Shown piece after piece: positions 9,131-18,051 of a stretch of DNA of 64,000 bases. The notes under the pieces are model-generated. The model was given only the letters and a program-made list of their open reading frames with translations. It was not told where the DNA came from and ran no database searches. Each line of letters begins with the position of its first letter. Position 1 is the first letter of the stretch. The DNA comes from Sulfitobacter litoralis. GTDB lineage: Bacteria; Pseudomonadota; Alphaproteobacteria; Rhodobacterales; Rhodobacteraceae. The stretch covers positions 124,001 to 188,000 of the forward strand of contig NZ_FNJD01000005.1 of the NCBI RefSeq assembly GCF_900103185.1, given 5' to 3'. The position numbers and the translations under genes were made by a program.

Positions 9131-10666
9131 ATGGATCTGATCGACGACCCGCGCGAGGGGGAGAACAGCCCCGAATTCACCGTAACCGAGCTTTCGGGTG
9201 CGATTAAACGCGTGATCGAGGGCGAATTTGGCCATGTGCGGATTCGCGGTGAGGTGGGCCGCGTCAGCCGCCCGCGGTCGGGGCATATCTATCTGGACCT
9301 AAAAGATGACAGTTCGGTTATTTCCGGCGTGATCTGGAAAGGGGTTTCGGCCCGCCTCGAGACCCAGCCCGAAGAGGGGATGGAGGTGATCGCCACAGGC
9401 CGCATCACCACGTTCGGCGGGCAGTCGAAGTACCAGATTGTGATCGAGGATATTAAACCGGCGGGCATGGGCGCGCTGATGGCATTGCTGGAAAAACGCA
9501 AGGCAGCGCTGGCGGCAGAGGGGCTGTTTGCGCCCGAACGCAAACGCCCGCTACCCTATCTTCCAGAGGTGATCGGGGTGGTAACGTCGCCCTCGGGTGC
9601 GGTGATCCGCGACATTTTACACCGTCTGCGCGACCGGTTTCCGCGCAAGGTGTTGATCTGGCCCGTGGCCGTACAAGGGGCGAAATGCGCCCCCGAGGTC
9701 GCCCGCGCCATTGAGGGTTTCAACGCGCTAACCCCAGGCGGGGCGTTGCCGCGTCCCGACCTCTTGATCGTGGCGCGTGGGGGCGGCTCGGTCGAGGATC
9801 TATGGGGTTTCAACGAAGAGATCGTCGCGCGGGCGGCAGCTGCGTCGGATATCCCGCTGATCTCTGCGGTCGGGCATGAAACTGATACAACGCTGATCGA
9901 CTTTGTCTCTGACATGCGGGCGCCAACGCCCACGGCTGCGGCCGAGCTGGCCGTGCCCGTGCGACACGAGCTTGTCGCCTTACTGGACGGACAAGAGGCG
10001 CGGATGACCCAAGCGCTGAGCCAGGGCCTTTCTCGGCGCGATCAGCGTCTGCGCGATATGGCGCGCGCGTTGCCGCGCCCTGACAGCCTGCTTGATGGCC
10101 CGCGACAGCGGCTGGACATGCGCGGCGCACGTTTGGGGCCCGCGCTGACCGCCGGCGTTCAAAAACGCAAAGTGCGTTTATCTGATATCTCCGGTGCGCT
10201 GCGTCCAGCGACCCTGCGGCGTACCCTTCAGGCAGAGCAACGCAGGCTGGCCGCCCTGACCGAACGCTTCCGCCCCGAGGCCTTGGGGCGTGAGCAAAAG
10301 CGCCGTCTTGAGGGTTTGATCGCCCGCTTTCGTCCCGATGCGCTGGTACAGGACCGGAAGAGAAAAGAGGAAGCCTTTCAATTACTTGCTCAGCGTCTTT
10401 CAGATGCGGGGCAGCGCCAGACCCAAGGGTGGCACAAGCAGCTGGCCGGCCTTGACCGTGTGCACGAAACGCTAAGTTATAAGTCCACCCTCGCACGTGG
10501 TTATGCGGTGGTACGGGGCGACGGCGGTGTTGTGACCACCAAACAAGCGGCACAGGATGCGTCCGCGCTCGAGATCGAATTTGTCGATGGTACCCTGAAA
10601 ATCGGCGGTGGTGCCGCGCCCAAAAAGGCAACTAAAAAACCGCCAGAGCAGGGCAGCCTGTTTTAA
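9131..10666 (+). CDS. xseA: Exodeoxyribonuclease VII large subunit
   Basis: Catalytic subunit of exonuclease VII, degrading single-stranded DNA from both ends; 511 residues. The N-terminal OB-fold (about residues 15-110) includes [20 protein letters not shown]. The central nuclease domain has the motifs [28 protein letters not shown] and [17 protein letters not shown] long arginine-rich coiled coil follows (about 300-430). The start at 9131 ([10 protein letters not shown]) has GGAAAG upstream; longer in-frame starts would overlap purD. The small subunit gene xseB is not next to it. Confidence 0.96.
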   Translation: MDLIDDPREGENSPEFTVTELSGAIKRVIEGEFGHVRIRGEVGRVSRPRSGHIYLDLKDDSSVISGVIWKGVSARLETQPEEGMEVIATGRITTFGGQSKYQIVIEDIKPAGMGALMALLEKRKAALAAEGLFAPERKRPLPYLPEVIGVVTSPSGAVIRDILHRLRDRFPRKVLIWPVAVQGAKCAPEVARAIEGFNALTPGGALPRPDLLIVARGGGSVEDLWGFNEEIVARAAAASDIPLISAVGHETDTTLIDFVSDMRAPTPTAAAELAVPVRHELVALLDGQEARMTQALSQGLSRRDQRLRDMARALPRPDSLLDGPRQRLDMRGARLGPALTAGVQKRKVRLSDISGALRPATLRRTLQAEQRRLAALTERFRPEALGREQKRRLEGLIARFRPDALVQDRKRKEEAFQLLAQRLSDAGQRQTQGWHKQLAGLDRVHETLSYKSTLARGYAVVRGDGGVVTTKQAAQDASALEIEFVDGTLKIGGGAAPKKATKKPPEQGSLF

Positions 10667-10670
10667 GGGA

Positions 10671-11066
10671 TCAAACCCCCACCTTTGGCCCGAGACAGGT
10701 AAAATCCTGCCCGCTATTCTGCGCCTCGTATAATTCGGTTGTGGCGGGATCTTCTTCGAACTGCGCGATCAGGCCAGCTGCCCCTTCGCGAAAACGCCAG
10801 CACTGTGGAGTGGGACGTTCGTCATAGGTAAAGCAGATCTTGCCATCATCTTCGTACCAGCTGCCGGATTTGCATTCTCCATCCAGAAATGACCATTCGA
10901 CGCGGCGGTTGTGTAGATACCGCTCCGCGCCATAGGTCTCTCCGTTCTGTGCATAAAACAGAGTTTTGCCACGAGTATAGGCATCAAACTCATCCGCTGA
11001 CATCGTCGACTGCGCGGCCAGAGGGGAGGCGGATGCTAGGGCAAGTATCAGTGCAAATTGCTTCAT
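10671..11066 (-). CDS. Small exported protein of unknown function
   Basis: A 131-residue protein with a clear signal peptide (MKQFALILALASASPLAAQ, cleavage near residue 19). The mature part has four cysteines in a pattern suggesting disulfides (C in GECKSGSW, KICF, PQCWRF and FTCLG). The mid-protein segment with GETYGAERYLHNRRVEW is typical of small periplasmic proteins from this group, but I cannot name the family. It is convergent with xseA, ending four bases from that gene's stop. Confidence 0.75.
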   Translation of the reverse strand: MKQFALILALASASPLAAQSTMSADEFDAYTRGKTLFYAQNGETYGAERYLHNRRVEWSFLDGECKSGSWYEDDGKICFTYDERPTPQCWRFREGAAGLIAQFEEDPATTELYEAQNSGQDFTCLGPKVGV

Positions 11067-11098
11067 TGCTGCAGCGTGCCAGAAACCCTACGCGTTAT

Positions 11099-12112
11099 CT
11101 AGTCCTGATCGCTTAGAGGCTGCCACCGGGCCACTCGGATGTCCATCACCCGACGCCAAAGCGGTGGTACAAGGGCTAGAACAGCCATCACCGGCAGGGA
11201 TCGCGGAAGCATAGGCATGGTGCCCGGTATCAGGTCGAGTGCTGGAAAAGCGCGCAAAGGCCGCATATGGTGGTCGGAATGGCGCGGCGCGTTCAACATC
11301 ATCGCCGAGGAATACCATGCGGGCGCATTCCAGCTGTGCTGCGGTCCCACGGGTTCGGTTTTGCCATCCTCTTTGACGGTGCGACGCAGGCCATAGTGCT
11401 GCACATAGTCAGACAGCAGCAGTTGAAATTGGGCATAGGCCGCTACGGCCAGCATCGCGACGATCCCGCGCCAGCCGGCCAGCGCAAAGCTGGCGGCGAG
11501 CGTAAGTATCGCCCCCAAGATATATATGACATAGGGGTGTGTCAGCACATGCCGCTTGCCGCGCCGTTGGCGGCTATCAGCATGTAAGCCGGCCATAAAC
11601 TCCCCGCGCAGTGCACGCAGGGCATAGGCATAAAATCCCTCGCGCAATCGGGCCGAATTGGGGTCGCTGTCCGTAGCTACATGGATGTGATGCACGCGCA
11701 GATGGGCAGAGACGTGATGCCCATGCAGCAGGCTGCAATAGATCGCAGTGCCGATCCGTCTGGGCCATTTCGTCGAGGCGTGGATCAGCTCATGCGCATT
11801 GGAGTTCGAGATCTGGCCAAAAAACAGACCAAGCCCGATATAGATCAGTACCTTGTCCGTCGTACTCAAAATGGGGTTTTCCGCCAGCGCCCAAACGCCA
11901 AGCGGTAGTAGGATGAAATGCACCGCTGCAAGCACCAGGCTGAGCGCGCGACCCGTATGGGCCAGGGTTGGCAGTCTGCGCGACAGCCGGTCGAGGAAGA
12001 AGACCACCACAGTGATCGAAAACAGGGCGAATAGCGGCCAGGGACCACCCCGCAGACAGGCGACGATCAAAAGTATCGCTGGGGTCAGGCTGGCAATGCT
12101 ATACCAGAACAT
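11099..12112 (-). CDS. alkB: Alkane 1-monooxygenase
   Basis: Integral membrane non-haem di-iron hydroxylase that converts n-alkanes to 1-alkanols, 337 residues. The histidine clusters are in order: HELIH near residue 110, the block ending HLRVHHIHVATDSDP, and APRHSDHHMRP near the C-terminus. The AlkB hallmark DYVQHYGLRR is also present. About six membrane helices surround the cytoplasmic di-iron site. No rubredoxin or rubredoxin reductase is adjacent; electrons would have to come from elsewhere. It is shorter than the roughly 400 residues of Pseudomonas AlkB, as is usual in this group. Confidence 0.92.
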   Translation of the reverse strand: MFWYSIASLTPAILLIVACLRGGPWPLFALFSITVVVFFLDRLSRRLPTLAHTGRALSLVLAAVHFILLPLGVWALAENPILSTTDKVLIYIGLGLFFGQISNSNAHELIHASTKWPRRIGTAIYCSLLHGHHVSAHLRVHHIHVATDSDPNSARLREGFYAYALRALRGEFMAGLHADSRQRRGKRHVLTHPYVIYILGAILTLAASFALAGWRGIVAMLAVAAYAQFQLLLSDYVQHYGLRRTVKEDGKTEPVGPQHSWNAPAWYSSAMMLNAPRHSDHHMRPLRAFPALDLIPGTMPMLPRSLPVMAVLALVPPLWRRVMDIRVARWQPLSDQD

Positions 12113-12281
12113 AGGGCGGCTCCGCTGGGGTAGCTATTTCATATCCACTAAATCACGCGCGAAAAAGAGCATCTGCTACCGCAGCCACCGCGTAAAGCGC
12201 TGCGGATTGGTCGCTTTTTACCTGCGCAAGCCGCTACGGCTTTGGTAGCGTGACGTCAAAGCGATACGAGAGGGCAGATCG
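12113..12281. promoter_or_regulatory. Divergent control region alkB / diaphorase
   Basis: This 169-base gap must hold the promoters of both divergent genes. It contains a hairpin with six-base arms (CGCTAC 12232-12237 and GTAGCG 12245-12250) about 30 bases before the plus-strand start. A GCTACC word near 12175 also recurs. No known operator could be assigned. Confidence 0.35.
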
Positions 12282-13994
12282 ATGGCGTTGGATGATCACG
12301 AAACGGCGGATGCAAACGCGCCGCGAAAAGGCGTCTGGAAATCCGGCAAGGGGAAGGGGCGCAGCCACCCCAAGGGGCGTCAGTTGCAAGATGGTCCATG
12401 GGAAGACGTCCGTGGCTTGCTGGGTGACAAGCCGCGTCGTTCAGACCTGCTGATTGAATATTTGCATCTTATTCAAGATAAATACGGGCATCTTTCTGCC
12501 GCGCATCTGCGGGCTTTGGCTGAAGAAATGCGCATGAGCATGGCGGAAGTTTACGAAGTCGCAACCTTTTATGCCCACTTTGACGTGGTGAAGGAGGGGG
12601 AAACACCACCGCCCGCGCTCACCATTAGGGTCTGCGATTCGCTATCATGCGAACTCGCCGGGGCGCAGGCGCTGAAGGCCGCGCTAGAGGATGGGTTGGA
12701 TGCGTCAGCGGTACGCGTCCTACGCGCGCCTTGTATGGGGCGTTGCGATACCGCGCCGGGGCTGGAGATCGGGCATAACTTTGTCGACCACGCGACGTTG
12801 GACAAGGTGAAACAGGTTATCGTGGCAGGCGACACCCATGTGCATGTGCCTGACTACGAAGGCTTTGACGCCTATGCCGCCGGCGGGGGGTATGAAACGC
12901 TCAAGAAACTGCGTCGGGATGGCGATTGGGAGGCAGTCCAAGAAAGCCTATTGGAGGCCGGATTGCGCGGGCTCGGTGGTGCCGGTTTCCCATCCGGTAA
13001 GAAATGGGGTTTTGTCCGTGACAACGCTGGACCACGCTATTTGGCCGTCAACGGCGACGAAGGCGAGCCGGGCACATTCAAGGACCGTTGGTATCTGGAA
13101 CGGGTACCGCATCTGTTCCTCGAAGGGATGCTGATCGCCGCTTGGGCCGTCGAGGCAGAAAAAGTGTTCTTATACATGCGGGACGAATATCCGCAGGTAC
13201 TTGCGCTGCTTCGCAAGGAAATTACGGCGCTGGAGGATGCTGGGATTGTCGCTGCGGGATATATCGACCTGCGGCGTGGAGCGGGGGCTTATATCTGCGG
13301 TGAAGAATCCGCCATGATCGAAAGCATCGAAGGCAAGCGCGGGCTGCCGCGTCATCGTCCGCCCTATGTGGCGCAAGTGGGCATTTTTGGTCGCCCGACA
13401 TTGGTGCACAATGTCGAAACACTGCATTGGGTCGCACGTATCTGTCGCGAAGGGCCCCAGGTGCTGAACAGCACGGAAAAAAATGGGCGCAAGGGGCTGC
13501 GAAGCTATTCAGTGTCGGGCCGCGTGGCAAAACCTGGTATGTATGAATTGCCCGCTGGCTCAACCATCACGGATGTGATCGAAGCTGCCGGTGGCATGGC
13601 CGACGGGCATCGGTTCAAGGCCTACCAACCGGGCGGCCCGTCATCGGGGCTGCTTCCCGCCTCTATGAATGACATCCCGCTCGACTTTGATACGTTGCAG
13701 CCGCATGGGTCGTTTATTGGGTCCGCCGCAGTCGTGGTGCTGTCGGACCGTGACAGTGCAAAAGGTGCTGCGTTGAATATGCTGCGCTTTTTCGAGGATG
13801 AAAGCTGCGGTCAATGCACGCCCTGTCGCGTTGGCTGCGAAAAAGCGGTGAAGCTGATGCAGGCAGATCAATGGGATAAGCCGCTACTTGAGGAATTGTC
13901 GACCGCCATGGTCGACGCGTCCATCTGCGGTCTGGGGCAGGCCGCGCCGAACCCGATCCGCATGGTTATCAAACACTTTTCCCACGAAGTTTGA
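12282..13994 (+). CDS. Fused NuoE-NuoF diaphorase subunit (formate dehydrogenase beta-like)
   Basis: A 570-residue NAD(H)-oxidising flavoprotein. Residues about 45-190 form a NuoE-like thioredoxin-fold domain with 2Fe-2S ligands in CDSLSC and APCMGRCD. Residues about 205-560 form a NuoF-like domain with the FMN/NAD loop GLGGAGFPSGKKW, GEESAMIESIEGKRG, and the 4Fe-4S cluster motif CGQCTPCRVGC. Such fusions serve as the diaphorase half of NAD-dependent formate dehydrogenases or NAD-linked hydrogenases. Here the catalytic molybdenum subunit is not downstream: the next gene is on the other strand. A basic, glycine/lysine-rich N-terminal tail of about 40 residues is unusual. GAGGG precedes the ATG. 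Confidence 0.88.
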   Translation: MALDDHETADANAPRKGVWKSGKGKGRSHPKGRQLQDGPWEDVRGLLGDKPRRSDLLIEYLHLIQDKYGHLSAAHLRALAEEMRMSMAEVYEVATFYAHFDVVKEGETPPPALTIRVCDSLSCELAGAQALKAALEDGLDASAVRVLRAPCMGRCDTAPGLEIGHNFVDHATLDKVKQVIVAGDTHVHVPDYEGFDAYAAGGGYETLKKLRRDGDWEAVQESLLEAGLRGLGGAGFPSGKKWGFVRDNAGPRYLAVNGDEGEPGTFKDRWYLERVPHLFLEGMLIAAWAVEAEKVFLYMRDEYPQVLALLRKEITALEDAGIVAAGYIDLRRGAGAYICGEESAMIESIEGKRGLPRHRPPYVAQVGIFGRPTLVHNVETLHWVARICREGPQVLNSTEKNGRKGLRSYSVSGRVAKPGMYELPAGSTITDVIEAAGGMADGHRFKAYQPGGPSSGLLPASMNDIPLDFDTLQPHGSFIGSAAVVVLSDRDSAKGAALNMLRFFEDESCGQCTPCRVGCEKAVKLMQADQWDKPLLEELSTAMVDASICGLGQAAPNPIRMVIKHFSHEV

Positions 13995-14006
13995 TCACGC
14001 AGCACG

Positions 14007-14041
14007 GCGGCCCGCTTGACCTCGCCAGCCAAGCAGGCCGC
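14007..14041. terminator. Hairpin between convergent genes
   Basis: Arms GCGGCC-GCTTG (14007-14018) and CAAGC-GGCCGC (14030-14041) pair with a single mismatch and an 11-base loop. It separates the diaphorase gene from the convergent transglycosylase gene and reaches that gene's stop codon. No clear T tract follows, so termination is likely but not certain. Confidence 0.5.
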
Positions 14042-14925
14042 TAGTTCTGTACCACCAGACAGCTGCACCCCGTGGTCCGCATCCTGTCACACAGGCGCTG
14101 GGCACCGGTGCGTGTGTCGCTGCCATATTGCCCGAAAAAGAACCCCTTTCGGCGCGAAACGCGGTTTTTCTTAAATATAAAGCCCAGTCGCTTCCCCTTG
14201 ATCGCGCTGCGGCAACTTGCGGTTTGGGCGTTGGCCTTGTCGCGCGCACGCGCTTTGCTGGTCCCGAACGACACCTGAACTCCCCAGGGTTTGATCGCCG
14301 GAGCAGGGGGCGTGACCCTAAGCGCGGTGACGCGGCGGTTACGTGCCATCTCGTAGCAGGCAGGCAAGAACGGTTGGGTTTTGGACAATCGGAAGTCGGG
14401 GGTCTTAGGCGGGCCGTCGCGCCATTGCTCTGCCGTCAGGCCGGTGATGATCGGAACATAGGCGATGGTTTCGGGCGCGAGCCCCTTGCCTTCCAGAAAC
14501 CCTTCGGCGCGCCGCTCGCCACCGTTATAGCCGATCGCGGCCAGACCTTCGTTGCCGTATTTCTGTTTCATTTCAGAGAGGTATTGTGCCGAATGCTCTA
14601 GCGCATCGGCGGGGCTATACGGGTCTTTCAGCCCCCGCAGTGCCGCGGTTGAAGGGATGAATTGCGCGATCCCACGCGCATTGGCGTGGCTCAGCGCGTT
14701 TTGATCAAACCGACTTTCCTGCCAGATCAACCGCGCAAAAAAGCCGCTGTCCAGCTGATGCCGATCCGAAAAAACCCTGATCGCGTTGCAGGTGTCATAC
14801 ACAAAATGCGCAGGCCGAATGCAATGGGCGTGGCCCCATTTGGTGCTGGAGCAGTACCGCCGATCCGGTTCGGCCTGTGCCGTTCCCGCCACCACTATCA
14901 TACAGAGCATCCATAAAAATCGCAT
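14041..14925 (-). CDS. Lytic transglycosylase with SPOR-like tail
   Basis: Exported murein hydrolase of 294 residues. The start at 14925 gives a signal peptide MRFLWMLCMIVVAGTAQAEP; the longer open frame upstream overlaps ftsY and is not credible. The SLT domain (about residues 55-160) has the catalytic glutamate in LIWQESRFDQ, followed by ANARGIAQFIPSTA and AIGYNGGE. The C-terminal 80 residues are basic with several cysteines (ASCRSA, QRLCDRM, CSCLVVQN) and resemble a SPOR-type peptidoglycan-binding repeat. It would cleave glycan strands non-hydrolytically in the periplasm. Divergent from ftsY. Confidence 0.88.
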   Translation of the reverse strand: MRFLWMLCMIVVAGTAQAEPDRRYCSSTKWGHAHCIRPAHFVYDTCNAIRVFSDRHQLDSGFFARLIWQESRFDQNALSHANARGIAQFIPSTAALRGLKDPYSPADALEHSAQYLSEMKQKYGNEGLAAIGYNGGERRAEGFLEGKGLAPETIAYVPIITGLTAEQWRDGPPKTPDFRLSKTQPFLPACYEMARNRRVTALRVTPPAPAIKPWGVQVSFGTSKARARDKANAQTASCRSAIKGKRLGFIFKKNRVSRRKGFFFGQYGSDTRTGAQRLCDRMRTTGCSCLVVQN

Positions 14926-15036
14926 AGGGACTTGGTGTGCGACATGCTCTGCGCTGTCAATTGCTGTTGTCGCCCTTCCATCCTGTCTATTGAGCCTATA
15001 GATCATGGAAAACGCCTGACAATCCGGAGAGCGCGC

Positions 15037-16233
15037 TTGGCCTTTTTTCAAAAGCTGAAATCCAAAATGTTCAAATCCTCGTCCAAGATTGACGAGGGGC
15101 TTGAGGCGATTGTCGAAGACGGCGGGGCCACGGATACACCCGAAACCATCGACGAAGTTCCTGTGGATCAGGTGATGGACGCCCCCGAAGCCGCTGCCGA
15201 GGCCCTGCCCGAAGCGGTAGATGATGAGCCCGCACCCTTGCCTGCGGATGAAGAAGACACGCCTGCGTCCGTGCCGCTGCGCGAGACGATGACCCCAGTG
15301 GCCCCCGATCTGGAGCCAGCGCTGCAACAGCCGGCACCGGTTAAGCCAGGCCTGATGGGCCGGTTGATGGGTCGCAGTGCCGCAGCCCCCGTGGTGCGGC
15401 GCGTGCTGGACGACGAAATGCTGGAGCAGCTGGAAGAGCTGCTGATTTCGACAGACATGGGTGTGGATACCGCGTTGCGCGTCACCGCGAACATGGCCGA
15501 GGGCCGGTTCGGCAAGCGGCTTTCTGTCGACGAGATCAAACGCTTGCTGGCGACAGAGGTCGCGCGGATCATGGACCCGATCGCGAAACCTTTGCCGATT
15601 TATGCCAAGACGCCGCAGGTTGTGCTGGTGGTGGGCGTGAACGGTTCTGGCAAAACGACCACAATTGGCAAGCTTGCGAGTCAGTTCAAGGCTGCAGGCA
15701 AGAACGTGGTCATCGCAGCGGGTGATACGTTTCGGGCCGCCGCGGTCGAACAGTTGCAGGTCTGGGGTGAACGCGCCGATGTGCCTGTGCTGACGGCGGC
15801 GCAGGGCTCCGATCCGGCAAGTCTAGCGTTTGATGCGATGACACAGGCCGAACGTATCGGGGCGGACCTGCTGCTGATCGATACGGCCGGGCGGCTGCAA
15901 AATCGTGGCGACCTGATGGAGGAACTGGCCAAGATCGTGCGCGTGATCCGCAAGAAAGACCCAAGCGCGCCGCATAACACGCTGTTGGTGTTGGACGCGA
16001 CGACGGGACAGAATGCCTTGAACCAAGTCAAGGTTTTTCAAGAGATTTCAGACGTTTCCGGTCTGGTCATGACCAAGCTTGACGGCACCGCTAAGGGCGG
16101 CGTTCTGGTGGCACTTGCAGATAAGTTCGGGTTGCCGATCCACGCGATTGGTGTGGGCGAGCAGATTGACGACCTGCAGCCTTTTGATCCGCAAGAATTT
16201 GCAGATGCTTTGTTGGGGTTGGACCCGCAGTGA
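15037..16233 (+). CDS. ftsY: Signal recognition particle receptor FtsY
   Basis: GTPase that docks the SRP-ribosome complex at the inner membrane; 398 residues. The chosen start is TTG at 15037 (reads as MAFFQKLKSKMFK) with CGGAGAG upstream; ATG 15067 is an alternative. An acidic, proline-rich A domain spans about residues 25-110, then the NG domain with GVNGSGKTTTIGKL (from about residue 200), DTAGRLQNRGDLMEEL and the TKLDGTAKGG motif. The EamA and yciB genes follow closely on the same strand, suggesting one operon. Confidence 0.96.
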   Translation: MAFFQKLKSKMFKSSSKIDEGLEAIVEDGGATDTPETIDEVPVDQVMDAPEAAAEALPEAVDDEPAPLPADEEDTPASVPLRETMTPVAPDLEPALQQPAPVKPGLMGRLMGRSAAAPVVRRVLDDEMLEQLEELLISTDMGVDTALRVTANMAEGRFGKRLSVDEIKRLLATEVARIMDPIAKPLPIYAKTPQVVLVVGVNGSGKTTTIGKLASQFKAAGKNVVIAAGDTFRAAAVEQLQVWGERADVPVLTAAQGSDPASLAFDAMTQAERIGADLLLIDTAGRLQNRGDLMEELAKIVRVIRKKDPSAPHNTLLVLDATTGQNALNQVKVFQEISDVSGLVMTKLDGTAKGGVLVALADKFGLPIHAIGVGEQIDDLQPFDPQEFADALLGLDPQ

Positions 16234-16255
16234 CGCACCATAAAGGGTCGGCAAA

Positions 16256-17158
16256 ATGACCGAATGGATCACCCAGATCGAAGGCACCGAAGCGGGCCAC
16301 CAAGCAGCGCTTTGGTTGGCGTTGGCCGCGGCGCTTTTGCATGCGGTGTTTGGCGCATTGCAAAAAGGGCGGCATGACCCGTGGCTGACCCGCGGCGCGA
16401 TCGACTTTTCCTATTGCCTAATGGCAGCGCCATTCGCGCTTTTTGTCGTGCCCTGGCCCGAGCCGCATATGTGGGTCATTTTTGCCGGCGCATGGGCAAT
16501 TCACATTGTTTACAAGCTGTTGCAGGCTTGGGCCTATACCAAAGGGGCTTATACTGTCGTTTATCCGGTGGTGCGGGGGACGGGGCCTTTGTTCACGGTC
16601 ATTGGTGCCTATCTGATTTTCGAAGAGAGCTTTACCGGCGTACAGTGGTTGGGTGTTGGCGTGCTCGTCGCGGGGATCTTTGGGCTGGCGCTTTACAACT
16701 TTGTGTACCTCGTGTCCGAACGCGATACGCTGAATGCGGCCTTGGGGCTTGCTGTTCTAACAGGGCTGTTTGTCGCGCTGTACACGACCTTTGACGCATA
16801 CGGCATCCGCGCGACAGGGGATCCGTTTACCTTTCTGGCGTGGTTTTTCATGATCGACGGTCTGGTGATGCCCGTGATCGCCGCCCGACGCTGGCTGCGC
16901 ATGGACGACCGTCCCGACCTTGGTCCGCTGATGACCCGCGGCGTTGCGGGGGGCTTTGTCGCGTTCTTCAGCTTTGGGTCGATCATGCTGGCAACGCGCC
17001 TGGACAAAGTGGGCGAGGCCGCAGTGCTGCGCGAAACGTCGACCGTGTTTGCGGCGCTGATCGGCTGGTTGGTGCTGAAAGAAACCGTAGGCCCGCGCCG
17101 CATTGCCCTAATGGCGCTGATCGCGCTTGGGGCGGTGATCGTGGAAATGGGCGGATAA
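16256..17158 (+). CDS. EamA/DMT family transporter
   Basis: A 300-residue inner membrane protein with about ten hydrophobic helices and the two-fold EamA repeat; the family includes exporters of metabolites and amino acids. Typical segments are YPVVRGTGPLFTVIGAY, ending the first repeat, and LRETSTVFAALIGWLVLKE in the second. It lies 22 bases downstream of ftsY and 12 upstream of yciB. Substrate unknown. Confidence 0.85.
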   Translation: MTEWITQIEGTEAGHQAALWLALAAALLHAVFGALQKGRHDPWLTRGAIDFSYCLMAAPFALFVVPWPEPHMWVIFAGAWAIHIVYKLLQAWAYTKGAYTVVYPVVRGTGPLFTVIGAYLIFEESFTGVQWLGVGVLVAGIFGLALYNFVYLVSERDTLNAALGLAVLTGLFVALYTTFDAYGIRATGDPFTFLAWFFMIDGLVMPVIAARRWLRMDDRPDLGPLMTRGVAGGFVAFFSFGSIMLATRLDKVGEAAVLRETSTVFAALIGWLVLKETVGPRRIALMALIALGAVIVEMGG

Positions 17159-17170
17159 CTGGAGAGCAAG

Positions 17171-17776
17171 ATGAGCACGACACGCGAGATTAACCCCTTT
17201 GTCAAATCGGCGCTGGAATACGGGCCGGTGCTGATATTCTTTGTCGCCTATCTGCGCTTCAAGGACGAAACGTTCACCCTTTGGGGGACCGACTACAGCG
17301 GCTTTATTGTTGTCACGGCGGCCTTTGTACCGCTGTTGATCCTGGCGACGGGGGCGCTTTGGGCGCTGACGGGCAAGATCAGCCGGATGCAGGTCACCAC
17401 AGTTATTTTGGTGACGCTGTTTGGCGGGCTCTCGGTCTGGCTGAACGACGAACGGTTCTTTAAGATGAAACCTACTGCGATCTACCTTCTGTTCGCGGTG
17501 CTGCTGGCGATCGGCTTGGCGCGCGGGCAATCGTATTTGAAATACGTGATGGAAGAGATGATGCCCCTGAACGACGCTGGCTGGATGATCCTGACCAAAC
17601 GGCTGATGCTCTGTTTCTTTGGTCTGGCGCTCGCGAACGAGCTGATCTGGCGTTTCACCAGCACCGAGACATGGGTTTATTTCAAAACCTTCGGGCTGAC
17701 GGCAGCGGTGTTTGTGTTTTTCATGACGCAAGGGCGGTTGTTTCAGACCTATGGTCTTGAGAAGGACGAAAGCTGA
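17171..17776 (+). CDS. yciB: Inner membrane septation protein YciB/IspZ
   Basis: A 201-residue membrane protein of the YciB (IspZ, septation protein A) family with five to six helices. Signatures seen are SALEYGPVLIFFVAYLRF at the N-terminus, the KPTAIYLLFAVLL helix and LALANELIWRFTSTETWVYF. Family members affect septation and envelope synthesis, though the biochemical role is not settled. GGAGAGCAAG precedes the ATG. It is the last gene of the ftsY unit, followed by a terminator-like repeat. Confidence 0.9.
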   Translation: MSTTREINPFVKSALEYGPVLIFFVAYLRFKDETFTLWGTDYSGFIVVTAAFVPLLILATGALWALTGKISRMQVTTVILVTLFGGLSVWLNDERFFKMKPTAIYLLFAVLLAIGLARGQSYLKYVMEEMMPLNDAGWMILTKRLMLCFFGLALANELIWRFTSTETWVYFKTFGLTAAVFVFFMTQGRLFQTYGLEKDES

Positions 17777-17779
17777 AGA

Positions 17780-17843
17780 GGGGGCCAACCCCCGCTGCCC
17801 CAAGTGGGGCAGCACCCCCGGGATTTTTTGCCATTTGGAAGGC
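17780..17843 (+). terminator. Terminator hairpin and repeat element copy B
   Basis: An 8-bp perfect stem GCTGCCCC/GGGGCAGC (17794-17801, 17806-17813) with loop AAGT is flanked by G and C runs and followed by CCGGGATTTTTT. The downstream part, read on the minus strand, is the TTCCAAATGG / AAAAAATCC / GGGGG repeat also present at 7703 and 36820. It ends the ftsY-yciB transcript. Confidence 0.7.
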
Positions 17844-17905
17844 GACTGCCAAGGGATCTTGCTGTTGTAGTTGACGGGAGCGGGCGAGGGGCGTAGCAGA
17901 TGGCA

Positions 17906-17970
17906 TGTGGCGATTTGATACCGGATTGCGGGCCACGGGCAGAGGAATCTGCCAAATTCCGCTAAAAGGT
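17906..17970 (+). promoter_or_regulatory. SAM-II riboswitch upstream of metZ
   Basis: The aptamer shows the SAM-II (metA motif) layout. P1 is GTGGC/GCCAC (17907-17911 with 17932-17936). The enclosed loop reads GATTTGATACCGGATTGCGG. The 3' pseudoknot strand contains CCGC followed by TAAAAGG (17959-17969). Between P1 and the pseudoknot strand lies an extra hairpin GGCAGA-GGAA-TCTGCC (17938-17953) with a GNRA loop. SAM-II is known mainly from alphaproteobacterial methionine genes and shuts them off when S-adenosylmethionine is abundant. Its position 80-145 bases before metZ fits. Confidence 0.87.
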
Positions 17971-17981
17971 CAGGATGAAAG

Positions 17982-18034
17982 CCCCCTTTCGCTTGACCGC
18001 GTCTGGGGTTTTTTTACGCCTGCTGCGCAGCAGG
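17982..18034 (+). terminator. Riboswitch expression platform
   Basis: CCCC (17983-17986) can pair with GGGG (18005-18008), with an inner CGC/GCG stem, followed by seven T (18009-18015): an intrinsic-terminator layout. Just after it, CCTGCTGCGCAGCAGG (18019-18034) is a perfect palindrome ending three bases before the Shine-Dalgarno AGGAAGG of metZ. Transcriptional control with possible additional masking of the ribosome site is inferred. Confidence 0.6.
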
Positions 18035-18051
18035 TCAGGAAGGATAAAAGC

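Noticed and set aside
11139-11587. Plus-strand ORFs opposite alkB
   Set aside because: They are antisense frames of a well-supported alkB gene with intact histidine motifs.
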